Source: Saposhnikovia divaricata (lineage: Eukaryota; Streptophyta; Magnoliopsida; Apiales; Apiaceae). Taken from it: 64,000 bases of DNA. The position numbers were made by a program, and so were the translations under genes. Below are positions 46,347 to 59,395 of the stretch, piece after piece; the first letter of the stretch is position 1, and each line of letters opens with the position of its first letter. Location of the stretch: positions 178,046,147 through 178,110,146 of the forward strand of contig CM071597.1 of the NCBI GenBank assembly GCA_036435485.1, given 5' to 3'. The notes under the pieces are model-generated. The model ran no database searches. It was given only the letters and a program-made list of their open reading frames with translations, and was not told the origin of the DNA.

Positions 46347-49300
46347 TGTGACGCCTCCAAAATCTAAGGTCAAAGGTTCAGGTCGTCACATCATCATCCA
46401 ACCATATCATACCTGTATTAACTTTACAACTCAACAATACATACGTCCAGACCTCAATCTTACGCACAAACAAGTTAGAGCCTCAGAAATGATACTCAAA
46501 AGTAACACTAAATATTACAATTCATCTGTACAATCCAGAGTCTTACGCACTTCCACTTATACAACTATACTTGAAGACAAGTCTTACGATTACAGTTGAA
46601 AACCTATCAGAATTACTCTGTAGTATTTATCAGGAACTAAATCATCTCCGGGGTAATTCTTGTACTCCTCTTCTGCTGGTGCGGAGTTAATCGGCCAAAT
46701 TCTTCTCTTTCTGAAAAGTTTTTATAAAGCAAGAATGAGCTACATAATGCTCAGCAAGTTCACCATTTTGTAAAGTAATAATGTGGTTTATTTCGAAAAC
46801 ATTCCCAACTATATGGGTATATATCTCAGATTTCAAAACATAATTGGACAATGTATATGTCCAAGTTTGAATAAAACATCTATACTCACTAAGGAGCTTT
46901 AAGAATAACATATGAACCCTTTATAAGGTTCCCATTTCAATATATCTCAAGTTTGAAAATATATACATATGAGTGTATCATTTTCGGCAAAACACTCTAC
47001 GGTTAACATACTGTACCGGGAATACATCTTTACAAACCTCTTTCCTTCCATTAGCTTGGAAGGTTTCTCATTCAAAAACATTTCGTTCTTTGAAATAATT
47101 GCAAGAGTGCACTAACACGTGCCAATCTTTATAGAAAATCTTGCAGTTCTAGATACTGCACGATGTCAATATTTTTCTTATCAAAAGCCACACTATCGGC
47201 AACTTGGCACTTAGGCCCAAGAAGCAGTGTTTGAGTATTTTTTTCCAAAGTGGAGGATGGGACTGGAAGAAAACATAAAAACCTGACAGGGATTGACGAT
47301 GATCAGTCACCACATCCAAGTCCAATAATCCGCGGGTCTTCTCTACCGGTAGAAGGATAGAAACTACATTCGTAACTATCCTCGGGTGAAAACTACATCC
47401 GTAATCACCCTCGATGAAAACTACATCCATAATCATCCTTCGGCAACACCTGGGCCGGAATAATAATTGATGGACCGCCTGGCTCACGGCCGCTTACACA
47501 TCCCGGGAATCGTTCGTCAACGATTCCCACACCTGCCAGAGTCCCTTTTCTTTTTCTTTTAAAAACTTGATTTTGATTGAAAATCGAGTAATTGAGGTCC
47601 GACATCAGTCGACCGATGATTCTTGAAATCACACAAGAAGCAAACCTGACCGGGGGTTTTCGAAAATGTTTTGAGTTCGAAAGAGTTCGAGTTTGAAAGT
47701 GTTAAAGGTATCTTGGATTAGCTTGGTCTATAAAATAATGAACAATAATTAATAAATGATATTTTAAGATTTAATATTAATAATTATTAAAATAATTGTT
47801 TAATTAAATAAGCTTTTAATCCAAGATAGGTATTTTGAGTATTTACGAAGATATAAAAATAATTACTTGAGTATACGATACTTCCCGAATGACCCTTCGG
47901 GTTTTCGCAATTTAATTACGATATAATAATATACCGCTCCCTGGTCAATAGCATATACGGACCGCTACGACCTCTATTGCTAGAGTCGCTGTCCGAAGAA
48001 AACATTTCATTCTAAGTTCAAGGGGTGCAAACATATATGTACTTATACATCTCAATTTCATCGATACTTCGATAAACATAAACATTTGATATGATTGAAA
48101 ACTACAAACACAACAGTGAAAGTCCTTGTATATGTAAGTTTTGAAAAGTAAACTTGCCTTGGTGAGGTTGGGGTGGTCGAGCGTGCGGAGTGGAATGATC
48201 TATACATAAGCAATAGCCGTTCGTTAGTACCTTAACAATATCTCTTTAATTGCGGGGGTTTAGGGGATACAAAATTAACTTAATGACTTCGTCTTATGAC
48301 ACTCTAGCCCCACTATAGGTTCATGTCACCACTCGATTACGCTCGTCACTTATTCGACTTAATTTGGTTACCATATCCGAATCACATCCATTACCCCTAA
48401 AACTACACTCCACTTACGACTTTTTCCCTTGCGCGAATTTTACTCTAGCATTTTTATAAAATTGAAAAATACATATTTTAATCGAATTCTTTTTGGGTAG
48501 CCTTCACCACTGCATTTACTAGCTTCTCTAATTTTCCATGATCCTACATAAATTTTTAGGGGTTCAAACAAGGTTCACAAGGGGACCATTTAGTGCAGTC
48601 CGGAATCCAGAAACACATTTCACTTCCCAGGCCATAACTCAAAATCTATACATCACCTAGTCATGAACCTTATATTTCTGGAAACTACATTCAAATACCT
48701 TTCCAACAATATATATTAGGACCTCAGGGGAAAAGATTTGGGGGTTCAAAACCCTCTTACAAGACAGTTCAAGTTCCTGGAAAAATCTCAGCATGCTTAT
48801 ATCACTTATCCATTCAAGAATCTTACATACACATCACATCCATCATCTAAACCACCAAGATCATACTTTAAAACATACATGGAGTTAGATACACTAACCA
48901 CAAGCTTAAAAATCACAACCACAACACTTAAACTCAAGATCTACATCATCCATAACTTATATGTCCAAGATTCACACTAACATCCATGGATCTAACATTA
49001 AACACCATAAATAATTCATGGCCAAGAGGGGTTAGAGTTTTATACCTTTTTTATGTTCTTACAATCTCAAACAAGCTTGTTTAACCTTGGGGAAGCCTTA
49101 CTCTATTCTCATCATCTTCAATCTCACCAAAGAAATCAAGAACATGGAAGTGGGTTTCCTGACTGGAAAAACACGCCCCAAAGATCAGCCAAAACGAAGC
49201 CCTTGCACTCGTTTCCTGGTCGCGGCTCCTGAATGAAAGTTGTAGAGCGTCTTAACAGCTTTCTAACCATATAAAGAACAAAAAATTTCATTGAGTAATG

Positions 49301-50257
49301 AAGGCTCTAGGCCCGTTTTACTGAGAGGTGTTCTGCTGGGCAGAATGGTTTGTTCTTGGTTTTTATGTTCTAATAATGCCATACACTTGATATATATCTA
49401 TTTTTGGTTGGATGCATCTCATCCTTGCTAGGTGGCAACCTCTCATTGGCTCCTCTAGATTTCTTATCCACTTAAATTGCAACCAAGCCCTTTGCTAATT
49501 GCAACCAAGTCCTCGTCTCTTGTTTCTTGCACTTAAGTCCTTTTGTTTTGTTTTGTTTTCCACCGCCTTGATTTCCTTGTCGTTTCTTGAATAAAATAAA
49601 TATGTTACAACTTATACGTTGCATATTATTGCTCTAATATAGCACAATACCTCGAACGAATATTAATTCCAACATCCCTTGTTTATTTCTCTTTATCTCA
49701 GAAAACGTTATCCCGATTTCTCAAGCATTCTCTTTTCTCAATTCTAGGAGTTTATTCTCAATCCCTTTTCCCTCTCATAATATATCCTTCCTTGGACTCT
49801 TAATATACCATATCCTTAATCCATGATTCATTCGCTCAATCGCTTAATCTCATTGTAAGGTTTCAGCGGTTTCTAGAACGTTTGTTTCACTTCCTCAGTG
49901 GTTTTCGTTCCAAATTCTCAAATCACTTATAATAAAATTCCAAAATATTAACTCCTCAATTCCTCAAATTAAATATCTCGTTTCTTGATATTACTGATAT
50001 ATAATTCACTGATCGGTCAAATATTACACGAAAATAGAATTTGGAATTTCTGAATTCTGATCGCATTTACATACACTTATTTACTCCGTAGATTACTAGT
50101 ATAACTTCGGAATATCCACACTACGTCTCGTACATAGGTGGCATGAAAATTTTTCTTAATCCTCAAAATCACTATTCATCCACCAAATCACTATTCATTG
50201 ATACACTTCATCATAATAGGAAAAGTTTTAATTCTACCGAAATTTTGGGTTCTTACA
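46347..50257 (-). mobile_element. Large solo LTR (Ty3/gypsy Tekay-like) or LARD inside C integrase
   Basis: 3911 bp with TG...CA ends (TGTGACGCCTCC...GGTTCTTACA) and TSD CCATG. No gag or pol sequence and no repeat of its own end inside it, so a solo LTR is the simplest reading. Read on the minus strand it starts TGTAAGAACCC and ends GGAGGCGTCACA, as very long chromovirus LTRs do; orientation is inferred. 48900-49160 reads like an LTR leader and resembles 34980-35110. The remaining open frames are short and unconvincing. Confidence 0.8.
47356..47442. repeat. Three-copy minisatellite of about 29 bp
   Basis: GAAACTACATTCGTAACTAT, GAAAACTACATCCGTAATCA and GAAAACTACATCCATAATCA start successive units, each closing with a CCTC/TCCT word. 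Lies inside the solo LTR. Confidence 0.85.
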
Positions 50258-50262
50258 CCATG

Positions 50263-52722
50263 AGTTTTCTGCTGCCAGAACACCTCAACAAAATGGGGTT
50301 GTTGAAAGGAAAAACAGAACTCTCATTGAAGCAGCTAGAACAATGTTAAGTGAATCAAGGTTACCAATATATTTCTGGGCTGCATCTGTCAACACTGCAT
50401 GCTTTACTCAGAATATTTCCTTGGTCAACCAAGCTAGAGGAATGACTCCTTATCAGTTGTTAACCAACAAGAAACCAACTTTAGTTTTCCTTCATGTCTT
50501 TGGATGTAAGTGTTTTGTGCTAAGGAATCATGGAGATAACTTGGGCAAATTTGAAGCAAAGGCAGATGAAGCTATTTTTGTTGGATATGCAGCAGGGAAA
50601 GCCTATAAAGTCTACAACCTAAGAACCAACATTGTTATGGAATCTGTACATGTTGTGTTTGATGATCAAAAGATTCTAGGTCTAAATGATGGAGGCTCCC
50701 ATGAAAAGTTGGAATTTGAGAATGAAGGTGAAGGAAGAATGTACTATAATGATGATGAGGAAGATGAAGATCATGACCATAGAGATCCACCAAGAGTTGT
50801 TGTACCAATTAGAAGTGATGCTCACACTGGAAATGAAGCATCCGTTGACAGTCATTCTGGAGCATCCGTTGACAATATTAGAGATGCATCCGTTGACAGA
50901 GATTCTCAAGCATCCGTCGACAGGCAAAATGATGCATCCATTGACAATCAAACTTCATAATTCAGCAAGGACAACAAACTCAAGGGGAGTTTCTCAGGGT
51001 CAAAATTCAACGCTAAATCAACATGATCATGCTCATGAAAATGAAGCAACCTCATCAAGATCAAACCTTCCACCTGCAAGAAAATGGACTAGAGATCACC
51101 CATTTGAGTTAATCATTGGTGAATCAAATTCAAGAGTCTAAACTAGAAGGGCCACTCAAGCAGAATGTCTATACAGTAGCTTCCTATCTCAAGAGGAACC
51201 TAAGAAAGTGGAAGATGCCCTTCTAGATCCAGATTGGGTCTTAGCAATGCAAGAAGAGCTAAACCAATTTGAAAGAAATAAAGTATAGAAGCTTGTGCCC
51301 AAACCTGATGATAGAAGTGTCATAGGTACTAAATGGGTTCTCAAGAATAAGACAGATGAAAATGGCATAATTGTGAGGAATAAAGCTAGATTAGTGGCAA
51401 AGGGCTATTCTCAAGAAGAAGGGATAGATTTTGATGAAACTTTTACTCCAGTGGCAAGACTTGAGGCAATAAGAATCTTCCTAGCCTATGCAGCACATGC
51501 CAATTTCAAGGTCTATCAGATGGATGTCAAAAGTGCCTTTCTAAATGGGGAACTGGAAGAAGAGGTCTATGTCCATCAACCTCCTGGTTTTGAAGATCAA
51601 GAATTTCCAGAATATGTTTATCTTCTCATTAAAGCACTTTATGGTTTGAAGCAAGCAACAAGAGCCTGGTATGACACTTTATCTCAATTTCTTTTGGAGA
51701 ATCACTTCACTAGAGGTACAGTAGATAAAACCTTATTTCATAGGAATATCAATGGCTCTTCAATACTTGTTCAAATCTATGTAGATGATATTATTTTTGG
51801 GTCTACAGATGAGAAGCTTTGCAAAAGGTTTGCCAAACTTATGTAAAGTAGGTATGAAATGAGCATGATGGGTGAATTAACTTACTTTCTTGGCCTACAA
51901 GTAAAGCAAGTTAATGAGGGCATTTTCATAAGTCAAACAAAATATATTTATGATCTTTTAAAGAAATTTGACTTAATGGATTGTACCTCTGCAAAAACAC
52001 CCATGGCCACTGCAACTAAGCTTGAGTTGAATACTAAGGAAAAGTCTGTGGACATCTCAAGCTATAGAGGCATGGTAGGTTCACTTCTATACCTAACAGC
52101 TAGTAGACCTGATATAATGTTTTCTACTTGTCTTTGTGCTAGATTTCAAGCTGACCCTAGAGAGTCTCACTTGATAGCTATTAATAGAATTTTCAGGTAT
52201 CTCAAGTGAACACCAAACATTGGCATTTGGTACCCAAGAGAATCTGGTTTTGATCTAACTGTCTATTCAGATGCAGATTATGCAGGTTGCAGAGTTGATA
52301 GGAAAAGTACTACAGGTTCCTGTCAATTTCTATGAAACAGGCTTGTTTCATGGTTCAGTAAGAAACAGAACTCAGTCTCCACTTCTACAGCTGAAGCTGA
52401 GTACATTGCTGCTGGAAGTTGTTGTGCACAGATTCTATGGATGAGAAATCAACTTATTGACTATGGTCTAAAAGTTGAGAAGATTCCAATTTTCTGTGAC
52501 AACACAAGTGCTATTGCCATCACAGGGAATCCAGTGCAACACTCGAGAACGAAGCATATTGACATCAAATACCACTTCATTAGAGAACATGTGATGACTG
52601 GTACAGTAAAAATGCACTTTGTGCCAAGTGAAATGCAGCTTGCAGATATCTTCACCAAGCCTCTTGATGAATCCACATTCACAAGATTGGTAGGTGAACT
52701 AGGTATGCTTAACTTGTCATAA
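50263..52722 (+). pseudogene. Element C Pol, part 2: integrase end, RT and RNase H
   Basis: Resumes with the third catalytic residue of integrase (QQNGVVERKNRTLIEAARTM). The integrase-RT linker carries five repeats of ASVD/ASID made by the TCAACGGAT complement (50838-50945). A frameshift lies near 50955. RT has YVDDIIFGS (51778) and RNase H has STAEAEYIAAGS. Nonsense codons are at about 51138 (TAA), 51286 (TAG for the Trp of VWKLV), 51843 (TAA), 52207 (TGA) and 52334 (TGA). Catalytic motifs survive but the polyprotein cannot be made. Confidence 0.9.
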
Positions 52723-52839
52723 TTCCTAGTGATATTTGATTTTACTGCATTGTAGCTAGAAATGTGTTTTGATTTACTTGAGAATTAAAAACTCTCAGAA
52801 AAAATTTTCTTCAAAAATTTTGCCCAATGCAAAATTATC

Positions 52840-53200
52840 TTATCAACGGATATCCTTTTACCCGTTGACAGCATAAACAAATTCCTAGATTTTCGTATAT
52901 CAACGGATAACAGGTTATCCACGTCATCAACGGATAAACTGTCTCTCAACCGTTCATTTCATATCCGTTGATATACATATTTCCTTTTAAATATAACCGT
53001 TGGTAAACGTGTATCTATATAGGGCTGGTTATATTTATTTTCTTTTATTATTTGACAGTTACTTTTGACCAATGGGTAATTACTTTTAATTATTTCATTT
53101 TGAATTCTTGAAAAGTATAAAAGGCTGTCTTGTGCTCTCACATCTCACTTTTATCGACTTTCAAGATTCTCTTAAGTAAACTGCATCTTCTTCACAAAAA
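52840..53200 (+). promoter_or_regulatory. Probable internal promoter of element C ORF3
   Basis: Four exact TCAACGGAT/ATCCGTTGA motifs at 52840-52975 are followed by a canonical TATA box (TATAAAAGG, 53116-53124) and a CT-rich leader, with the ORF3 ATG at 53230. The spacing fits a start site near 53145-53150. ORF3 may thus have its own transcript in addition to the LTR transcript. Confidence 0.6.
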
Positions 53201-53229
53201 CTCTCTGCAACAAAAGTTCAAACACTTCA

Positions 53230-56200
53230 ATGACGCCTATTGTTAAGATGATGTCTTCGACTGGGTTCACCTATGAGAAGAACAACTTCGCGGCCTATGT
53301 CGATACAGTGAATGCCCCAGAAGCTTATCATACCATGATGAATTTTGTGAAGAACTGTAAACTTTCGTATGCTATGACTGCCACCACTCCTCTAATCCAC
53401 GAGGTAATCGAAGAGGTGTGGGCATCTGCTGAGTTCAATGGCACAGACGGTACAATTGCTTTTTCCTTAAAGGGTAAAAACTATGTAGTTAACTCTGATG
53501 TGATAACTGCTTGTTTAAAATTACTTGAGAATAACTGTCTGAAAGTACCCAGTGATGCTGAAATAGTTGCCATGCTTAATTCCATAAATTATGCCCTTAG
53601 TACTGATAATTTAGGGAAAATTGTTAGGAAAGGGATGGTTAAAGAATGGAGTTATTTTTGTGATGCCTTCATTAAAACTTTTTCAGGCAAAATTATTAAT
53701 TTTGATGTTGTTACCCATTCCATGCTAGTTATGTTGTGTATGCCTCTGACTGATAAATTCTATAACTTTGGCACACTAGTCATGTATGAGATAGCAGCAA
53801 AATTAGGTAAAAAGGAAACTAGGAGCAAGAATATCTATTTTGCTAGATTTTTGATGCTCTTAGCACTACATGTATCTGAGAATGAGCTATCCATTGCTAA
53901 CCCGGATAGCAAGTTCACATGTTTTGTTCAGGAGAAGAGAGTCTTAAGTGATTTAATTCGAATGAACTCCAATGTAGAAGTACAATTGGTATATCTACCA
54001 ATTGTTCAGGTAACTCTTTCTAACCTTGAAACTCCTATCTCTAACCCCCAAATTTCTTTGCCTTCCACAGTCACAATGGAGTCTGTAGTAGTGACCAAAC
54101 AGGCTCCTACCCAAGTGACTAAAACAAAAGTTTCCAAACCAAAATCTAAGAGACAAACCTCAGGTGCTTCTCAAAAAGCACCTGTTGCAAAAACTACCAC
54201 AACTCTTGAGGGGAGTGTGAAGGAGGTAGTCAGTGGTGAGGGACAGGGTGCAAGCCCTAAGAGTAAGGTAGGTGAGGAAAGTGCACCAAATAGCCAAGCC
54301 CAAGTTACATCCTCTCAACAGGGTGTGACTACTAGTTCTACAGCAACTCTGCACAAAAGGGTAAGGGACACTAGCCCTCTCTCAAAAACCTATGAAAGAA
54401 TAGTAAAATCTAAAACCATAGGGGAATCACAGGGTGCACACACAGTACATCAAACTGTACCTTCTCAAATTCAGTTTGATGTGACTTCAATAAATGTGGA
54501 GTCACAGACCCTTGATCTTAACCTTCAAATTGATACACATTACAATCCCCCATCACCAACTCCATCTCTGGATGTGGATATGATATCTACATTAATTCCT
54601 GATTCTCCATCTTTAAGATTCTTGGAGAAGCCCCACTCTGCAATTGGTGGTCATCATCTTTTAGATGATTTGTTGGGCCATCAATCTTCCATTTCTGAAT
54701 TCACAACAACATCTGTGGCCTCATCTTTAAAATCAATCTCCACATATTCAGTGTTGGCTTTCACTTCAACGGATACTATCATTCCTTCATCAACGGATAT
54801 CCTTCATCCGTTGACAAGTGTTTCTCCATCAACGGATGCGCCTATGTCTAGCCATCCGTTGACAGCTATAACTACTCCATCAACGGATATCCCTTATCCG
54901 TTGATAACTTACTCTACCACTACTATATCTGACATTCCTGTGTCAAGTGTGGAGGAGTTCTCAGTAGTTGAAACACTTTTAGGATTGAGGGAAGGGAGTG
55001 AGAGGCTGCCTTGTGAGCAGGCAAAAGGAGAGGCAAATAATGAGAGGCTGACCATTTATTCAGGTCAGGCAAAAGGAGAGCAAGAGAGTTCCACCTTAGT
55101 AGGTGAAGGTGAGGGTGTGAGAGGTGTGAGCCAGGGGGAGCCCCTGATGCAAGAAAAGAGAGATGAGTGGAGAGAAGGGACTACAGGAGAAATAAGGCAA
55201 GAAGATCCAGCCATTGCAAGTGAGTTAATGGAGGTTAATGAAGCTTCTAAAGAGATGGAATTTCGACAAGAATATCAGTCAATCATTGACTCCATCTCTT
55301 TGGATCCTGAAACCTTTACTCATCCTTTTTCTGCCTATCAAGTCATGGCACAACAGGGCAATGTGGAGGCAGAGGAGGAAATGCACCTAGTGCACACCTC
55401 ACAATCTCTACAAAGAGCAAAGGAAGCTTTGACAACTCTGCCTTCAGATGCTGACAGTGAAGAGTTTGGCAGAGATGACAGTGACAGCACAGCAAATGAT
55501 GAAGAAGTCAATGTGGCAGATACTCCAGAATGGCTATTTTCTACTGCCACTGTGGCTGGTGACTTCAATGTGGAGATTATGAAGCAATATCAATCTGCTA
55601 GGGCTGAGCACCAAAATGCAGATCCACAGAGGAAGGCTGTCCTTCAGCAAATAATGGACTCCCTGAAACTTCACAAGATGCACATGGTTATTCAAAGAAC
55701 ACAACAGGAGGAGGTCCAAACTGCAATTAGAGAAACGAATCTCTAATTGCAGACACTCATTTCCAATCAAGCCAAACAGACTGAGCTACTGGAAAGGCTA
55801 CTTGCAGCCTCACCTCCAGCCCTTGATGCTAACAAAAAGGGGGAGAAGAAAGGTAGAAGAGGTTGCAGCTACTTCTAGTCAAATTCAAGCTTCCAGTAGC
55901 AAGATAGCACAAATTGAGGGGGAGCAACAGCCAATTATAGTGGTCAATCCAACAGAGTTTACTATAGAGGCTTCCCCTGTGAAGAAACAAAAGGCTTTGC
56001 TTATGATTCCTGACTTATCAAAAATCTCAGATGGTGAGAGGCAAGCCAGAATTAACGAATTATAGAAGATCAACAAGGAGGCAAATGAAAGAATGATGAG
56101 AACAGAAAGGATGATCAATGAATCAATTGTATCAACTCTGTTCTCTACTCAGTCCTCTGCTCCAACAATATCAACTACAATTCTGAAGGTGCTCACTCCA

Positions 56201-57532
56201 GAGATTGTGGCTCCCACATTTTATGATGCTGAACCTTCCTTTGTCAAAGAATTTGAACCCTTTATAAAAACCAGAGCTTACTCACCACCTAAAGCAAATG
56301 GGAAGAACAAGTTACAATTGGATTTTCCATTTCCCAAGGATGATGATGAGAAGCTGATGGGAAAGACAATCAAAGAGTTCAAGGAAAAGACAAATAAGAG
56401 TGTAAGAGATTGGATGGCTGTAATAATAAGGAATGGAAAAGTATTAAATATGTCCAACAACCATCCTAGATTTGTTGAAGCAAAAAGAGAGGAAACCTCC
56501 AGACTTCTCAGGGAAGCTCATCCAAGTGAAGAAAATCAATATGAAAACTCAGATGAGAAGCAAGCCAGGCTGGCTCAGGAGTTATTAGATGAGGTAGAGG
56601 ATGAAATGAGGGAACCTGAGGAAGTCCCTAAATCCAAACCTAAAAGGAGAGTGAAATCAAAGGCAAGGAGGCCTGTCTCTCCAGAAATTGAAAGAAAGGA
56701 AACAGTTGGCTCATCACAACCTATTTCTGCACAAGTATTCAACCCAGCTGTGAATTTCCATGGTGACCCTATAATACCTAAAGAGGAACCAATGAATCTT
56801 GACTCCATTTAGGTTCTTTCATTCTTGCTGAAGCCTCAACAGAAGCCTAAACAGAAGAAAAGGATACCAAGGAAGCAACCTTCAAAGAAACCAATTCAAG
56901 TTGCTATGGTACCTGCTATTGTCAAGCAGCCAATCTTGGAAAACAAGGATGATTTTATCTATCAGGCAGATATTGAAGAATACTCTGGCATGAATCTGTA
57001 TCTGGATGAATTATTAGAAGTAAGAGGAATTGACAAATATAAACATTTGCCTGAGAGATTGGTCTTTGTATACAAGGGAGGAAAGGAAAGGACATGGCCA
57101 CTACAGAGGGTTCTTGGAGAAAATTATCTGACATTAACCAAGGTGTTCTCTGCAATTAACAGATACACAGGGTTCTTCAAGATAGCAAAAGGGGAGATAC
57201 TGGACAGAATAGAACAGATAAGGAGAGAATGGAACTCACCATCAAGTCTACCAAGGAAGATGAAGATCCCATACAATGGACAGAAAATCCACCTTCAACC
57301 CTTCTGGATAATGGAGTTCAGGGATGAAGATGGTAACAGGAGATTCTTCAGGTTAGAAGACCAACTATCAAAGGCTAGTTCTCAATACCTGAGATGGTTA
57401 CAACAAAAGCTAAATCCAAAAGTTGATGAAGAAGATGCCTTCTATAGGCAACTCCAAATGCAGATTGAGTCCAACTCTACCAAAGAAGGAAAATCAAGGG
57501 TGATGCCAACAAGAGAGAAGAAACAGTTTTAA
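53230..57532 (+). pseudogene. Element C ORF3: large nuclear-looking protein, broken
   Basis: About 1,430 codons. First frame 53230-55746 (TAA), a one-base frameshift near 55852, then TAG at 56063 and TAG at 56810, ending 57532. Residues 1-245 match ORF3 of element B (NNFAAYVD..NAPEAYHTMMNF; VKEWSYFCDAFIKTFSGKI; KNIYFARFLMLLALH). A Ser/Thr/Pro-rich middle carries seven TCAACGGAT motifs in both orientations (54773-54905). Basic clusters (KPKRRVKSKARR, KPKQKKRIPRKQPSKK) suggest nuclear import. A C-terminal domain follows (IEEYSGMNLYLDELLEVRGI, RVLGENYLTLTKVF, FWIMEFRDEDGNRRFFRLED). No signal peptide or membrane helix. Function unknown. Confidence 0.75.
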
Positions 57533-57692
57533 TCTGCTCAGTCTAGAGAGCACTTCTCTGTAAATTGCTCAAACTTTCAGTTTTTAATTTTTGTAGATTA
57601 ATAAAATTTTTGCATTGTTCTATATATATCTTTAGGAATGTTTTGTTGTCATCAAGGTCCTGAATTTATGCTTTATTGCCATCAAGTATAAA
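57533..57692 (+). other. Element C 3' untranslated stretch
   Basis: AT-rich, no gene; contains a repeated word pair (GAATTTATGCTTTATTGCC and ATCAAGTATA). Confidence 0.6.
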
Positions 57693-57703
57693 TTGGGGGA
57701 GAT
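57693..57703 (+). promoter_or_regulatory. Element C polypurine tract
   Basis: TTGGGGGAGAT directly precedes the 3' LTR, nearly identical to the PPT of element B. Confidence 0.9.
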
Positions 57704-57749
57704 TGTTAGGAATATGTTGTACTTGATGATACTTCACAATCAATCAAAT
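57704..57749 (+). repeat. Element C 3' LTR, first 46 bp
   Basis: TGTTAGGAATATG to AATCAAAT as in the 5' LTR, then cut by element D. The last five bases CAAAT are the TSD, repeated at 63573-63577. Confidence 0.92.
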
Positions 57750-59250
57750 TGATAAGTGGATTTATATCCACTTGGATCGCTTCGATTCAGCTTAAATTGA
57801 TTGTCTTGGACTCAAGTTTATTGTAGTTTTGATGTGTTTTGCTTAGTTTTGCAGACTTACAAGAATTTCGATTATGGGTGATGCTTCTATCGTGTTTGGA
57901 GAATTAATTGATTAAAATTCGGATTTTCCGGGAAGGTTGCGCAGTCTACACTGTTTTGGCCATATCTGGAGTTCTATAAGTCCGTTTTGGACGATCTTAC
58001 TGTCCACGCGAAGCTAACGAGATTCTCTTTCATTCTAAAGTGGTTCAGATGTCGAAATACAAATGGAACGGCCCAGAAATACTGAAGAAAAGTCAGTTAC
58101 GAATTTTCCTTCAAAACCGAATCAGTTTAGGAAACGTACTATGTGCCAAACTGCAGAAATTCAACTTTGACAAGGAAATTGCTATAATTCCTACTTCTAA
58201 TAAGTATGGTAATTGCTCTGGGTGGCTAGAACATTCCAGATTCAGATCTACACATGGAATTTGCAATTCTATTCTCATTCAAGAACGGAAATTGCCATAC
58301 TCCTATTCCAACTCTAAAACGGCAACTGCTTGATGGAGAGGCAAATTGAGGCTATAAATACACATCTTGGGGGACAGAAAAAAACACACACCATTACATA
58401 TCAATTACTTAGGTTTATTTGTATCTTTTCATACTTTGTTTATATCATGGTTTCACTTGATCCCATGATGACGAGAGGTTCAATTACGAACTAATCGTTG
58501 TCATGGGATTCTAACTGATTTATTTATGGAGCTTTAGTATTTTGATTGCTTTAAAGATCTGTGTGTGATGTATATCTGATATCCTCGTATGGTTATGCTT
58601 AATTGTTAGATGCGTAGCTAACATCTAATTTGTTAATCTCTTGTGAAGTGAAAGTGGATATTGAGATTTGGAACTTGCCATGCTAGCATAGGTTCATGAT
58701 TGTTTATCAACATGATTAGTAGCATGAGATGAAAATACTTATATTGCCCTGTGTGATCTTTATGGATAACTTGCTCTTCAACCGTTATGTTTTCAAATTC
58801 TATAGACATATAGGGTCTAAGCATAATTGGTGTCTATTCATCTTCTATCTCTTTTGTGGATGTATGTTTAGTTTGGTATTCGTATACTGAGAAGTAGCGT
58901 GTACTTGTTTCGTGTTATCCGATCAGATATCATAACCATTGCATATAGTGATTAAAGGCGTCAGATCTATGCGAAGTATTTAATGAAGTTAGGATCCCAT
59001 GTTACTCTTGTAGACGTAATTCAATTTCAATTCTTGTTAGTTAGCTAATTTTTAGTTGTTAATTTACTTTCTAGTTAATTTAGTTAATTAAACCCAATTT
59101 GTTATTTGTCTTAGCAGTGAGTAATAACCATACATTGTTGCATAGGTACAATAACTGAATTAAAACCATAACCAGATCTCTGTGGGAACGAACTCGACTT
59201 ATTCATATATTACTTGTGACCACGTACGCTTGCGTGATTTAGTGCAAACA
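57750..59250 (+). repeat. Element D 5' LTR
   Basis: 1501 bp, TGATAAGTGG...GTGCAAACA. The LTR start holds a perfect inverted repeat, AAGTGGAT-TTAT-ATCCACTT (57753-57772). A hairpin-forming word TGGAC-GATCTTACT-GTCCA lies at 57988-58006. Short open frames at 58040 and 58633 are repeated in the other LTR and have no recognisable content. Confidence 0.92.
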
Positions 59251-59256
59251 AGTTTT

Positions 59257-59274
59257 TGGCGCCGCTGCCGGGGA
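59257..59274 (+). promoter_or_regulatory. Element D primer-binding site (tRNA-Asp)
   Basis: TGGCGCCGCTGCCGGGGA, six bases after the LTR, is complementary to the 3' end of plant tRNA-Asp except for one base. Athila/Tat elements use this primer. Confidence 0.88.
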
Positions 59275-59395
59275 TCATCGGTGTTTTATTTTTGGTTTAT
59301 GTGCTTGTCAATAGTGGTCGTTAGAGTTCACTGACTCAGATTTTTTCTTACCTATCTTGTTTAGTTTGGTGTGTTCAGGTACTTGAGTGTTGAAA

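Noticed and set aside
46347..50257. Several 70-110-codon frames in the solo LTR as genes
   Set aside because: No domain, no codon signature, and they sit in an LTR with clear TSD boundaries.
57806..57816. GATTGTCTTGG in D as evidence that D shares A's motif
   Set aside because: Single copy in that LTR and absent from the other; compatible with chance.
58040..58333. 97-codon open frame in the D LTR, repeated at 62362-62655
   Set aside because: It is LTR sequence present in both copies only because the LTR is duplicated; no recognisable protein content.
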